A stretch of 64,000 bases of DNA from the NCBI GenBank assembly GCA_038501625.1, contig JAZAYU010000009.1, forward strand, positions 6,190,396 through 6,254,395, written 5' to 3'. This DNA comes from Corbicula japonica (taxonomy: Eukaryota > Mollusca > Bivalvia > Venerida > Cyrenidae). Shown here one piece after another: positions 43,192 to 56,911 of this stretch. The first letter of the stretch is position 1, and every line of letters begins with the position of its first letter. Under the pieces are notes generated by a model. It searched no databases. It worked only from the letters and a program-made list of their open reading frames with translations, and had not been told where the DNA came from. Made by a program: the position numbers and the translations under genes.

Positions 43192-45334
43192 TATAAAACT
43201 GTCAATGGAAAATCAATTTGAAATTCAAAAGTTCTCTATTTCGGCGTATCCATTACATATCGGTTTATCCTTGTTATGCACAGTTTGTGGTATCTGTAAC
43301 TTCAAACTATGGTTGATATTTCATGTCACTTCCACCTTTTTCGGGATGCAGCCTAAAATAAATCATATTGAAGTTTTTATATGCGTCTATTATTTGGTCA
43401 TACAAACAGACTCACATAAAAAATAAAGATCCTTAAAATTAAATTTTAGAAACCTATACAGATGTACATAACGAGCAATATGAATGCCTTGTCCTTAAAA
43501 TAATTGTTCCCGCAATCTGTTAAATTTGATATTATTTTATTGGGTGGCTGTACTTTAGAGTCAATTTACATATTTGTGCAAATGTTTAAATGATCCATAA
43601 AGTGCCCCATTATCCCTAACAACACAGTCAATTGCTCATGACGAATCATCCGGTCTGGATCTTGCTTCATTGTTAAAAAGTATCTCCGCCATCTTAATAA
43701 AACAGGCTTTTTGTTTTTTATTCATAAACAGCAATAAAACTACCATTGTGTTACCGAGATTATGATATTAATACCAATGCCATAAGTTAATAGTTTTGTA
43801 ATTCTATCCAATGCAGACGGATTATGACACGAGCGCACGTGCGGGCTATTAAGGAGGTGGAGGGTTTCAATGAGTTGAGAATACAAAATTCGATGCCACT
43901 GAGTTTTAAATACAGTTTTCAAGATACACAACATCTTTTCTTCCTTAACAAAGTCACCACTCCGCCGAATTATGATACTAGCGCACACGCGGACAACAAA
44001 AATGGTAGTTTTTCAAAACGTAAACATTCGGTGATGATATTTCCGAGGTATAAAATATATTTTGTTGCTTAAATATATATGACATGAATAAGAAAATATT
44101 AATTCGAGAGATTTTTTGCTATATTGTCCATACATGTAAATGGAAATCGCTAGTTTTATTACGGCGGTATCGTTATAATTCTCGCGTGTTCAACTTTCGG
44201 GTATTTTGCGCTAGATAAATGCGCAAATTCAAAACCCACGGAAATTACACTATGTAATACTATGTTTTACTTGAAAAAATACAATATCGTGAATGTTTGT
44301 CCATGCAAATTTATCAATTGTGGTTTTGAAGCGAAATTAAATGACACCACAGTTTTTAAATAATCTAGAATACACAACAAATTTATATTCAAGTAAAATG
44401 TGCATTCACATCATACCTTCTATATCCTACTTAATCCTTAATGTCGACATCGTGTTATTTTGAGTATTGTACATGAAAGTAATTTAATGGTCAAATTACT
44501 AAAACAACTGTATTAAGGTATTTAAAAACTAGGTACGACTTGACTTTACAAAAATTCACTGAACAAACTTAATATGAGCCGGGTAAACTTACACATTGTT
44601 TTACATTTTTCATATCAATCTTTAGTTGTTTTAAGACGCTAAATAGCTCAATCCTAGACCCCTATTTGTGTGAACTCTTCATGACTATCGCTTCATCTTT
44701 GAGTCTCGAATACTTATAAAATGTTTACAATAACTCAATGAAATAGTTTAGGTTTGGTATAATGAGCACATTCAATTTCTGCAATACCATTATTAATGTT
44801 AATGATTCATTGTACATTTATATAATTATGGACATGTATATATAGACAGATAAACAGATAAATATTGAAACTAATTACCATGTCATGTACATAATTACTG
44901 GACACGCCTATATTATTTTAACAATACATAAAAAATCGTTCATGAACTGACATATTTCAGTTTCAGCTGTTAATAAACAGGGATTTGAAAGCGACTTTGC
45001 CTAGAAACAATACTTTTGACTTCGCCAGCACCGAAACTGGTTTAAGTAGCGCGAATAAATTTAATGTTGACTGTCTTTAAATTATAACGATATATAATAT
45101 TTGCAAGGATCTTTACAAAAAAAAGTTGAAAGAAACTAAGGATTCCAACCGTCCAATATTTTTTTCGTTTTTATTATGACGTGTAATGTCCTTTAAATTC
45201 AGCTCCAAAAATGCAAAACCCAATATGATCTTTGAAAGCAGGATGGTCTTTGTTCAAAGATGTATTTGTTCTTTAAATCACTCAGTGGAACAAATTAAAT
45301 CTGGTCCTTATACATATGTGGTCATTGTTTACTG

Positions 45335-45361
45335 GTGGTCTTTAGCAAAGGTTTTACTGTA
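45335..45361 (-). mobile_element. pogo/Tigger-like terminus
   Basis: On the minus strand TA|CAGTAAAACCTTTGC resembles the terminal repeat of Tigger-type elements and the TA target. The interior would run to lower coordinates; the partner end was not found. Confidence 0.3.
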
Positions 45362-46789
45362 AACGCAATATTAATAAATGGGAAGCGACTTCTAATTATT
45401 TTCCTTTGATAAAACTTTCTTTTCTCTGGTGTTTGACAAACAACAGTCTGTCCGCTGTTTAACTTTGCCTAACGGATGTTGTGGTCGAGGAAGTGTGGAT
45501 AACTTTGCGGTCCACTCTTCAATTATATGGTCAAATACAAGTGATTTAAATAACCTGTGGATTTTAATTTGCACAAAAAACTGACCAGTGAAATTAAAGC
45601 TTATCAGTAATAAATCACTAACCTCAAAGATTTGGGTTTCAAAGCAACAATTAAAATTAATTTTAGGGTTAATAGAACTGATGTCGTGAGAAATTAGCTG
45701 AGCTAAAATGACCATCTACAATTGTGAATCACGTTACTGCATTTACTGCGAACAAATATTAATGAGGCTTTAAAAGGACGGAAATTATATGTTCAATGGA
45801 TGAGTAAATAATGATTTAGCAAAATTGTGTGTGGCATTTGTACAAGATTGTAAATCACAATCTCAAAAGCAGTGGTCAGTGGTCAGTGGTGAGCGAGAGA
45901 ACAAAAACAACAGGAAGACCACCGAGGTTGTGACCGCAGTCCGTTAGAAGGGCATGTTTTTGAAAACAGAACTATACAATGTATTCAATCATATGTGGAT
46001 CAAATATGATTCAATTACCGATTTTTTTTCGCGGGGTTCAATTTCGCACCGAAGACTTATATAACATTTTCGCGCGACTATAAATTCGCGCATCTTTACT
46101 GTTCTTATAAAAGTTAACATTTGAAGTGTTTTTGTTTCGATGGATTATTAATTCCGCGCACTTTCACTAGCACTTTAAAGCAAGCGAACGTTAACCCCAC
46201 CCCCGCTAAAGACAATAATAACAATGTGAAAGAAATCTAAATCGTTATAGTAATAACAATATGCGCCGCTCTTTAACAGATACGGATCAATACAAGGCAA
46301 CGCTTGAAGAAAAAAAAGAAAACAACATTTTAAGAATCTTCTCAAATTATTAAACGTTTAGAAACTGTCGCAAAGCCAAAAAGAAACAAGTACTTGGCAA
46401 CATTCGTGACCTAGCAACCTGTGTCAGGACTCCAATTCTAAAGTAAATAATTTGTATTAAATCTGAAAATAAATCTAGATTTGCTTTTCTTGATGGGACA
46501 TTTCCGTTTTGAAAGAACTTATAAAAATGTTATTATGATAGCTGTATCTCACGCTGATAACGAAAGACGTCAACTCGTTTAATACAAGTCATCAATCGTG
46601 GCAACTGTATAAAAATAAACGGATTTTGCATCTGAATAGCTTATATCAATTCTAATTTTTATTCAGACTATATAAAATCTAGTTAATTATGGTTCGAATT
46701 AACATTAGTTTAAGTATTCCTCGGCCTAGAAATTGCCCCCAATCAATGTATTTTTTCTAGACCAAACATACAGGATGTTTAGAGATTGT

Positions 46790-47160
46790 GGTTATATGGT
46801 GTGTTATGGGGCTAGACTCTCCGTGCAGGGTTATTTTGTGAAACTCTCTTACAGTTGCATAGTGCTAGAGTATCCGAACAAGGTAATCGTGAAGACTCGA
46901 TGTGAGGGGGGTTCCGTACAGGGATGGTTTATTGTGAAAGACTCGCCATATTATAGGACATAGTGCTTGACTCTCCGTACAGCGTAATTATAATAAGACA
47001 AGGGGCGCCCTGCTAGACTCTCCGTGTGGTTTTTCTGAAAGACTCGCCGTACAAGCTGCATAATGCTAGAATCTCCGCACATGGACAGCCTCTACACCAT
47101 ACAGGGTTAGTGTGATAAGACTGTCTGTACTGGGTTATTGTAAGAGACTTGCATATATTG
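46790..47160 (+). repeat. degenerate tandem array
   Basis: Repeated 'gctagactctccgtacagg' and 'ttattgtgaaagactcgcc' variants, about eight irregular units. Confidence 0.55.
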
Positions 47161-47171
47161 ATTCTACTTGA

Positions 47172-47459
47172 ATGTGGCTTTTCAGGTATGTAAATTGTTT
47201 AAAGATACATATGGTTAAAGATGCTTTACGGAGCCGCCAAAGTTGCGATTCGAATTCCGACCGGCGGCATAAAGAAATAGAAGAAAAAAGTTCCGCATTG
47301 ATTAGAATAGTAACTGGGTTGTGCGCGAAGGACGATCATCACATATATAGAAAAGTCATTGTCGCGCTTCAAATAGTTGTGCTAGTGCTATATTCACTCT
47401 ACAAGGTTGTGGCGCAAACCCTGACAGTACTGAGGTTTGGTGCTAAACTCACTCAATAG
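47172..47459 (+). CDS. unrecognised 95-codon ORF with one hydrophobic helix
   Basis: Charged N-terminal half (KEIEEKSSALIRIVTG) followed by a hydrophobic segment (KVIVALQIVVLVLYSLY) near residues 62-78. Base composition is more GC-rich than the surroundings. There is no clear promoter, the ORF follows a degenerate tandem array, and no family is recognised. Splice-like signals (TTTTCAG before 47186, GTATGT just after) leave open that only part is real. Confidence 0.2.
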   Translation: MWLFRYVNCLKIHMVKDALRSRQSCDSNSDRRHKEIEEKSSALIRIVTGLCAKDDHHIYRKVIVALQIVVLVLYSLYKVVAQTLTVLRFGAKLTQ

Positions 47460-47689
47460 GTTTGTGCGTCATTTGTATACTAATTAGCAATATGTCTCTA
47501 CTTTCAGACTGGCTAAACTATTCCGTACTATAACAGTTTAAAAGTTTTAAAATATCAGAAACGAGAACACGTGTTTTTTTTTACAAACGAGATTCTAGAT
47601 CAGTTTCTTCAGTTCAAGTTCATGCGCCAAAGAAAAATTTTAACGACAATATTAAATTTGGTGAATTGACATACAGAGGGCATGAATCA

Positions 47690-48070
47690 ATCACGTTTAA
47701 AAATTCATCAATCATGTTTAAAAATTTAAGCTGGCTGTCAATCCGATGTCGTATTAAATACCATATTCTTTTACTACAAAGCATTACATAACTTAGCTCC
47801 AGTGTATATAACTTCGATGTTTAAAGAACTAACATATAACAATGACAGGCAATTAAGATCTATTTCAAATGGGAATCTATTAGTTCCAAAATTTAACACT
47901 CTATTATACAGTAAATCATTTTCAGTTGTTGCTCCAAATTTATGGAACTCTCTTCCCCTGATTGTAAAAACATGCAAATCAGTAAAATCATTTAAAAACA
48001 TGTTAAAAAATTCTTATTTGATAATATGTAGTGCATTGTCAGGACAATTACAGTTTAATTATGTATAAAT
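47690..48070 (+). pseudogene. 3' end remnant of a non-LTR retrotransposon
   Basis: Broken reading frames resemble the C-terminal end of LINE reverse transcriptases: a segment like LSWLSIRCRIKYHILLLQ near 47725, a stop, then FSVVAPNLWNSLPLIVK and SFKNMLKNSYLI (47915-48030). Stops and the missing upstream domain mark it as dead. Confidence 0.65.
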
Positions 48071-48188
48071 GTTAAAAATGTTTGGGTAATGAATCTTTTG
48101 TTATAATTGCTTTTGTTAAAATTTATCATTTAAATTTGTCTGCTTTCATCCTTTTCATATTGTTCTTGAAATTTTAATTGTAAATTTT

Positions 48189-48377
48189 AAAATCGTATTC
48201 TAAAAAAAATATTTCTATGTATATAATTGAATAATGGTCAGGAACCAAACAGCTGCCAGGCTGGAACCCTCCGTATTGAAGGTAAAACAGCCTCTCGAAC
48301 GGGGGAAGGGTCTGGAGCCGTTCCTGACCATTATTCAGTTATATACATAGAAATATATTTTTTTAGAATACGATTTT
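48189..48377. mobile_element. fold-back element, 189 bp
   Basis: Arms 48189-48245 and 48320-48377 are inverse copies ('aaaatcgtattctaaa' outermost, 'aatggtcaggaac' innermost) at about 95% identity around a GC-richer loop of 74 bp. Confidence 0.8.
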
Positions 48378-49613
48378 GACGGTGTATTTTCGCATATTTT
48401 GATAGAATGGAATATTAGTGACTTGACACCATTTTTACAAAAAAGAGCGTATAAGTAATGGTTGGCAGGGGTGGGGCGGCTGGTCAAGCGCCAGTGGTTC
48501 GCGCCAATAGTGGAACTAAGTGATACTAAATTATGAAAAAGTTATATCTATTGTCCTACATTTCCTTATTTCTATTATTTAAGAAGCGTGCAGATTTTTG
48601 TATAAATTGCTTTTTCATATAGCTTACTCGATTTATGATCCATTGTGTATCGAGAATATATATTAGTTTTATACAGTCACCCAAAGTTCCAATCGGTCAT
48701 CAACTGAATAATGCTTGCTAATTTTGTCAAGAAAATTAGGTCATGAAACTTATTTTTCGAAATTATCTTCAATCCCACAGTTAAAGCAATAAATGGATTT
48801 CTGTCATCATAACTGCAAGGAAACAGAAACAGTATCGCGAATTATAGTTATAAATAAAATGGATATCCGTAGCAGACTTATGTTAAACCATTAAATTGCT
48901 GTCTGATGCTTTATACATAGTAGAGCCATGTCAGGCCATTAAGCAAACATTTGCATTTGGTTTTCGTTTTTAGTTTATCTAGTAATTTTTTGAAACTTCT
49001 CGTTCCCTGACACATGTCAGTACAAAGCGTGATTTTTCTTTTGTGAATTGAATTTTAGAAAGCATCACATTAAAAATGTAAGTTTGCAAAAAATGCATCA
49101 AACATTCATGAATTATGGTAAACTATAAAGCCCTACCTTGACTGCTAGTTTCCTAAACTCCAAATAAAGTATTAAGTCCAACCAAAGCTGCTAGGTTATT
49201 ATTTATCCTACTCTTGAAATCCGTCTGCAAGGGACTCAGCTGATTTGCAGCGGTTACATTTGATGAGCGAATAACGGTAGACATACGAATAGTGACCATT
49301 GTACTTGGATTTTGCTAATCCGGCCGTACCTTTGCCTTATGTGCAATTATGCATGATATAAATCCGCTTCCTACAATTGTTATACAAAATTAACTTTTTG
49401 GATTTCTGAAATAAGATTTATTAAATTAAATACAGAGAGTTGCATGCAATACTGCCATAACTACACTGAAGTATTAAGACAGTTACGACATTCTTGCAAG
49501 CAACCCTCGATACGATCATTATTGAGATGGCAAAACGTCTCCGTTGAATTCTAAGGATGTGTAGAGTGAACGGCCCAGGCCCATCGAAAGTCTTTAGATA
49601 GAACAACACCATT

Positions 49614-49760
49614 GCCCAAGGTTATAAACCTGAGAATGTAAACCAGTCTCAAATCTGAAGCATCTGATTTGCTGAAATGGCGACCAGTCGCCATTTCAGC
49701 CAATCAGATCCTTGAGGTTTTAGACTGGTTAACAATCTTAGTTTTATAACCTTCAGCCCA
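49614..49760. repeat. palindromic MITE copy
   Basis: Full-length copy of the same family as 28356-28500, with the centre 'gcgaccagtcgc'. Confidence 0.8.
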
Positions 49761-50084
49761 TGTAGTACTGGAAACAGGGTGTGTCATCGGAAGCAGGAGA
49801 AAAATACTATTTTGACTGAATTTATAATATTAAAGTTAAATACATTATTATTTATACCTGATTCGTAAAAACCGCCAAACTTTGAAATGATCTGTCGCGT
49901 GAATTTCAGACAAGATATAATTGTTTCATTTATTGACGTATTTACTAAATGAGGCCACTTCCTATTTGCGAGGGCAAAACGTGGTAAAAGTAGCAATAGA
50001 AATAATGAAAACTCCGCTTCTATGACTAAAAAGGTTGGGTGGCAACACTTTATAATGGAGCCGTTGAATGGTGGTCGTAATTTA

Positions 50085-50134
50085 GCGGACTGGTTTTCAT
50101 TTCAGGACGATCTTAATGATGGGGTTTTACTGTA
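50085..50134 (-). mobile_element. second pogo/Tigger-like terminus
   Basis: Minus strand TA|CAGTAAAACCCCATC, same type as at 45335. The partner end was not found. Confidence 0.3.
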
Positions 50135-51852
50135 TTTCACATGTAACGTATAAAGTGCATGTTTCAAAGACAAGAGAAGAATAAACGATTCTTACTCCAT
50201 CCACCAATATGTCAACGATGACAGGAATAAATAAAATGCAATTATAAAATTATACTAGGATCGGTAGAGTAAATCGTCGTAACACTTTCATATTATGTTG
50301 GCATTTAATCTGACTGTATATTTCAATAGAACATGATGATTTTGTGCACATAATTTGTTTATTATATTTGATTTATTTATGTTTACCTATCTCGTGGATT
50401 TTTTCTTTCAATTTTGATCTAAAAGATTACTTGGACCAGTTCTTCTTTTATAAAAAAAAATGCACATAGCGATGAAAATGAAGACTTGTTTATCTTGATG
50501 TCGCACGTCAGATGAAATGTATCATAAAATCAGATTCTACGCCAAGCGCAAAGATTGGGGAAATTAAATTTAAACTACCGCACTGACGCAGGTAATGACA
50601 ATGCTGATGTTTATAATTGGTCGGTGATGTTTGCCATCCCATTTCATATTAATATTTCAACGTTTTTTCTTTCTTAAAAAGTGTACTATATACTTACAAA
50701 AAATTCTCAGAACAGATTTGGTTGGCACTTAAGCTACCAATTGATGCTGTGACCCATTTTCATGTTTCATAAGCGACATGAAGTTTTGAATCATTCTCTT
50801 AAATGCTTCTAACTCATACTTAATAATTCTCATATACATGTAATAAACAGATATTCAAAGAAAGTATACAAACAAAAACAACTTACATTTTTTGCTTAGT
50901 CCACAGAACAGGCGTCCACGCTGCATTCTTTTAAATACATGTACATCAAATAGAATCTCCAGCCGAGTTTACTTAATATTTTCGTGAAGTTTTCATATTA
51001 CAAATTGCCCTTTGTACTTTTTAAAATTAGATACACAATGAAAATCAGAGTTAGGCGAAACATTTACTTAATGTATTGATGTTTTACAAATAGTGTCAAT
51101 AATTACCTTAAGAGCGTTTAAAAGCATATCAATAAAATTTATCAGCCATTTCACCCGACTGTTGATCTGCCAAATGGGTGATGTATAATTAAATTGTTTG
51201 CTGTTATAACAAAATTCATTATGCGTTTAACTGTGTAAGATTTTTAGATATGTCTGAAATGCAAATATTGGAATAACAAATGGGAAGCAGACGACAAAGA
51301 AAGCTCGGTTGCCGAAAAATTCGGTTCTCTAATATTTCACAATAGTTCTTTAAATGTATAAAACTGCAGTGTCGCACGTCGGCATTTTAGCATTATTGTT
51401 AAACAGCAGCTGTATAACTATTATTTATTGATGTTCGAAAATGAGGTCCTTAATTTTAGTGAGAGCTTCAGACTATACCGGAAAATACAAACCCTTGAAC
51501 CCGGCTAGTTCCAATATATGGAGGCTCGGCATTTTAAACTACCGACCATCCGAGCTTCAGATAAACAAGAGAAAATTTTTAATCGCCGAACGAAATTATT
51601 AACAAAGTGCTTCATTTCATAAAAAAATATGTTAAACTCAAGCCATAAGATCCTTAATATTTTGTAAATGTGAATTACACATACCACGAATAATCCTTAA
51701 ATTTATCACCCACAAAATTCATTTCCAAGAAAAAGTGAACATCATATATTAAGTAAATGCAATATATTGTTCTTTTTTTAAAACTCATTACTTTAAAATA
51801 TAAAAGATCATTGTTATCAAGACTTGATCGCGTACCGCCCTAATTAGGAGTC

Positions 51853-52089
51853 TCAACTGAAGTGATGGCGGATGGTAATAGTATCTATTTGAACAAAACA
51901 GCTTAGATGTAAATCTCTCAGTAGCTGACCGACCTCTTTCATCGGGGTAACAATGTGTTCAGCCAGCGACAATCTTACCGGTGTTAAGTTTCCTATATTT
52001 GCAGATAAATGTTTATCCTTTTGTTCAGTCTTCATGGGGATGATTAAAGAAAATGCGAAAAATACAGCGACTGCTCGGGTTTTAAACAT
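51853..52089 (-). CDS. candidate secreted small protein or first exon
   Basis: A 78-codon ORF starts MFKTRAVAVFFAFSLI, which looks like a signal peptide with cleavage soon after residue 18. A hydrophilic amphipathic stretch follows (SLAEHIVTPMKEVGQLLRDL) and then Cys. AT-rich TATA-like sequence lies about 55-65 bp upstream (52145-52160, minus strand). A downstream stretch at 49961-49858 on the same strand is flanked by AG and GT and reads open (KWPHLVNTSINETII), so a multi-exon gene is possible. I recognise no family. It could also be chance in AT-rich DNA. Confidence 0.3.
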   Translation of the reverse strand: MFKTRAVAVFFAFSLIIPMKTEQKDKHLSANIGNLTPVRLSLAEHIVTPMKEVGQLLRDLHLSCFVQIDTITIRHHFS

Positions 52090-52439
52090 AATCCGATTTT
52101 GAGACTGGTACGTGTCTTGCTATGTATACAGACTACTCTATCAATAAAAATATAAAAGCGCATCAAATCCCGTCTTCCCCCTCTTTCTCTCTAAAAAAGG
52201 TCACACGCGTGGTTAATTTCAACCCGCTGGCAGCATTTTTTATTCAGAATAGCGTTTGTGATTACGTGGTCTAGTTTTTCATTCTAGAAATAACTAAACT
52301 TTCGATTAAAAGACATAACTGGAACCAATGGATGCTTCATGCGGTGATGCGGGAGATGGATGATCTACGGGGTAATGCGGAAACAATGAAATTTATAGGT
52401 CTTGGTGGTTATTGCTGAGATTATGACAGTGACTTTATG

Positions 52440-53130
52440 TTCCAATGTGCATAATTATTTTGGTTTATGCAAAATCTAACTGCAAAAGGGGCATAACTTC
52501 AAAAAAAAATTTCTGGTAGAATTATTGGTCATGCTGATAATAATGAAGATAGTGATGGCGAACGTATGGTAATATTTCAAGTAATTTCAACGTAATGGGC
52601 CAAATTGCGTATTTCGGTAAACACAAAATCTTAGTGAAAAGGGGCATAACTTGAAATAAATGGGTAGCAGAGTAATAGGTCTTATTGGTAATGAAGAAGG
52701 TTTTGATGGTGAATATATATCCTATGTTTCAATTTAATAGCTCAGGTAGTTTCAACGTTATGACCCAAGTGCATATTTGGTGAACAGCTGATTTAAGTGA
52801 AAAAATGATCATTACTTGAAAAGTATTAGTGGCAAAAGTTATGGATCTTGTTAGTTATTATGTAGATTTTGACCGTTAATGTATATTTCAAGTTGTTATC
52901 TCAAGTACTTTCAAAGTTATGATCCATGTGCATATTTTGGTTAAGAAAAACTAAATGAAAATGGGGCGTACCTTGAAAATTATTGATAGCAGAATTATGG
53001 TTCTTGTTGGTGATAATGCAGATGTTTGATGGTGAATATATTATATTCTAAGTTTTCAAGGGATATCTCAAGTAGTTTCAAAGTTATAGACCAACGTGCT
53101 GTTTGGTTTAACAGACGCCGACACGAATGC
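52440..53130. repeat. degenerate tandem repeat, about 155-bp period
   Basis: Four to five units, each with 'ggggcataacttgaaa'-like, 'tgatggtgaatatat' and 'agtagtttcaaagttat' segments. Confidence 0.65.
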
Positions 53131-53165
53131 TAACGCCGACGTGAGTAGGATAGCTCCCCTACTCC

Positions 53166-53418
53166 AATACAAATCTCTAAGGGCAAAATGCAGTTCGATA
53201 AAACTTTGTACAAGTAAAAGTTATTTATGTATTTTTACTTTTAATGTGTTAAAAAGTTAGAACAATTAAGACACATATATCTCGACCTAAAAATCCCATA
53301 CAATTCTATCTATTCGAACACAAAACTAAGCATCACAAACAACAATTTAAACGCCAACATGAATAAGTTTTATTGAACTGCATTTTGACATTTATCTTTT
53401 TATCGATGACACAGCCCG
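53166..53418. mobile_element. decayed short relative of the 4897-5602 fold-back element
   Basis: 'gggcaaaatgcagttcgata' and the inverse 'ttgaactgcattttgac' match inner TIR parts of the element at 4897-5602. The ends are decayed. Confidence 0.5.
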
Positions 53419-53597
53419 ATTCAAATAATTGACTCAATTTTGATCAAGTAAAAACCAAAAAATGGACATCTGCATTTGTGAAAAGGAAGTAGGTTTTTAT
53501 TTAGGAAATTATGTATCGACTTCAGAATAAACGTATGGATCACATCATTTTAAAGATAAGCTCAAAACATAACAATTGTTTCTTTGTGTCAAATGTT

Positions 53598-54995
53598 CAG
53601 TTACGGAGGAAACCTGCAGGAGCCTATAACATATGTTTTATAAGAAACACTGTACTTATTACAATATACACCTACTAAACATGTTATTGTTGACTGGCAA
53701 CATAGTTAAATGGATTGAACACACAATGTTTATGGAACATAAACAAAAACGACTGCTATTTTACTAACTATCATGAGTACATGTATGCTAAGATTTGCAA
53801 TAAAATAACTTTATAACAAATACAAAGATGCATTACCAAAGAACAAAGAGCAGTAACGAACTAACATACTTTTAATTGTACGTATATGTATTTATAAACA
53901 AACTAACCATTCAAATTCAATAAAACTTTTCTGAAATTACAATGCTAAACAAACAAAAAAAGTTATCCAACAGTTACGAAGGAAAAGTTACGGAGGAAAA
54001 TGTATTAAGTAGGTGTATGTTATTCATATTTTTCTAGATGTTAAAAGGTACATATCATCAGGTTATATGAAACAGACTGTTTGCAATCTGTCTTCAATCA
54101 AACAAACGCCAAATCAAGCATTTCAAGTGAACTATGTTCATAAAATAAGAATGCAGACCACTGTACATCACTGTCTGTGCTAACAACAACACGGGTGTTT
54201 TCGTTATGCCTGGTAGATATGGCTCGTTTCTGAGTATTTTTACACCATATGGTATTTTTGTAACCAGTAACAATTATTCTCAACTCAAGTAACAAAAAGG
54301 CACAACTAGGATAAGTGAAACTATATTTAACCATTTATCGGGGATATTATATTAATGGAGGAACAATTTTTTTAATAAAAACTCATGTGTGCAGCTTAGG
54401 CCTACATTTAGACACAAGTTAGTCGAGGATAAATTGAAAATCGTGCATATTTTTCCTCCGTTACTTTTCTAGCTTCCTCCGTAACTTTCCTCCATAACCC
54501 CAAATTACAAGGGTAAATTTTAATTATCTTACCACTTCTGACCATATTACTTGACGGCTTCTGTAGTAATAGCGAGTCAACCAATTGATAACAACAATTT
54601 AATTAGCACTAGAAGCAATCATGATACTTTTGGTTACGGAAGAAAAAAATACGGAGGAAATTGTTTTTAAACATTTTTTGACTTATATTTGCATTAAATA
54701 ATACTTATTTAGTGATGGTATGTATTAATCAATTAATAATCATGTAATTGATGTAAACTGTTTGATCCATGGAATTAACATAGATTAAAAGAAGTGAAAT
54801 ACACAGTTACGGAGGAAAATTTTATTATCGGACATTAAGAATTTCGTGTTAAGGCTATGACCAACAAAAATATGAAAAAACCGCAGGTGTTTTACTTCTA
54901 AATACATAATATTTGATAATTCTATAAAATATTTATGCATTTATCTTATTTAATACCACCAGCAGTGAGGTGTAAAAATGGTTACGGTAGGAAAG
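53598..54995. repeat. cluster of the motif GTTACGGAGGAAA
   Basis: About ten copies or near copies in 1.4 kb: direct at 53600, 53973, 53987, 54633, 54650, 54806 and 54981; inverted at about 54453, 54474 and 54487. Intervening DNA is AT-rich and not itself repeated as far as I can see. Confidence 0.6.
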
Positions 54996-56844
54996 TAGTT
55001 TTTGGCGACATTCCTTAAAACTAGTGTCATTGTTTAAAATAGCATCCAATTGCAACAGAACTTACTAATATCATATTTTCGCGTGCCTTAAACATAAAAA
55101 ACAGCAAATTTCTTAATTGCCAATCATCATATTTCAACAATTTTACTGTAAAAATTGATGTTTTGCCTGGAGACATGCAAAAAAAAACGATGTTACTTGA
55201 CATTTAGAATGCTATAAAACTTGAAGGAAGTAACATAAATGTCTTTCTCAGTGATGTTTGTCCTAAGAAAACATCAGATCTCTCCCCAAAATAGCAATAT
55301 TCACTGTATATAAACAGATTGTATCATATGCCGGATATAGCGAGCTGATTGCATGGCTGCGATATAAACAATTCGTAAATAACACAATTTACGGAATTAT
55401 TAGGATCATTTTAAGTACCTTCAACAAAAACAAGTACTTTATATTTTGTATAGTCCTTATTGGTTGTAATACCATTTGTTTTGCGCATATATAGGGATAA
55501 AAAAGCTTGCAAAATTGCATTCAATCCCAAGGTCTGGCAAATGACCCACATGATTGTATCAAAATACTGTTATTCTCTACAAATAAACGCTTTGATGCAC
55601 GAATACATACTAATATTACACATTAATATAAAGATACATTATATATACATTACAATATTGCTTTAAATGTATAGATAGTGTAAATTATTAAAATGTTTGA
55701 GGGGTGTGTTTCGTAATGACTGTATCATATATAGCATATTATACATGTACTATCATTTATAGCAAACACACATATTTCTGTTGTAACAGTTAGTGCGATC
55801 TTCGTTGAATGATTTTCCAATAATCTGTATCACTTTTGGCGATGCGCATTTGCTGATTTTATCAAGTTTATGCTTTTAGGTAAGATGGAGGAGTTCGTCT
55901 ACATATATTGTCTATACAAATTGGGTATATTTGGAGAAGTAATAAATCATGGCGTACCAAAACACGAAGAGAAGAACTTTAAAATATTAAAACAGAATGA
56001 TACAACAACAGTGACTATAGGTTATTGTTAATTTGGAGGCTTGTATAAAAATAAAACTGTCAGGCCCAGCTGGGCGACCGTTTAATTTTTCATACAAACC
56101 TCGAAATAAACTTTTTGGATTAAAACTATTCCATGTTCAGCTGCGTATGTATTTATAATCGTGAACCTTGAGTTACATTTAAAAACCTTAGACTATGTTT
56201 ATCAAATCCAAACCATTTTGGGACGACTTTAATTATCGCTTGTTGTAAATTGTAGTTCTCAGAACGGCCTAGTTGTTAACTAATGAAGTCAGGTAGATCC
56301 AATTGTTTCGTGTCGCCGCAATATATAATATAAAGGCACCGAGGCTCTTATATTTCATAACGTATCATATTTCTGTACGAAGCACGTTTAATACATGTTT
56401 TTACATCAAGCCGATGTTCTTAATCCGAAAAATATACAAAAATCATCTTTAAAAAAATCGCCATAACTGATACACATAGATCACTAGAAACATACAAATG
56501 ATTGAGTTAACATGTTTAATAAATGATACAGTCTAGGTCGAAGCTACGTGCATGTTTGGTCTAATGTTTTGATGTTTAATTAATCAGCTATGGTATTCTT
56601 ATTATTGTAAGAATAAAAAATTGTATGTTTCATCATCGCTAGCATGAGAATACCTCTCAAATCCCGTTAAAACATAAACATTTACGCTGATTTTATAACA
56701 GTAAAAGTATTTTGCACACAAAAGGTATTGTCCAACAATATTGACCTGGCACCTCATTAAATTTCGTTAAGGTCATATGAAAAACACTGGTACATACATG
56801 TAACCAGAAAACAAATTGATATAATTGGTCACTCCGAACGTCAG

Positions 56845-56911
56845 CGAGTTGTGGTGTATTGGTATACATGCCGGACTACGGGATCTGATGGTCTCTGGTT
56901 CGAATCCTTAC
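56845..56911 (+). repeat. tRNA-derived SINE head or tRNA pseudogene
   Basis: An A-box-like TGGTGTATTGGT (56852-56863) and a perfect B box GGTTCGAATCC (56897-56907) are spaced as in a tRNA. The arms do not pair into a clean cloverleaf. Confidence 0.5.

Larger units (their letters stand above)
43192..51852. other. gene-poor region upstream of RADIL
   Basis: AT-rich spacer with no confident gene. It contains pogo/Tigger-like termini, a degenerate tandem array (46790-47160), a weak ORF (47172-47459), a LINE 3' remnant (47690-48070), a fold-back element (48189-48377) and a palindromic MITE (49614-49760). RADIL leader exons could lie here unseen. Confidence 0.5.

Noticed and set aside
45392..45715. 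107-aa minus-strand ORF as a transposase fragment
   Set aside because: It lies outside the Tigger-like end at 45359 and shows no recognisable DDE motif.
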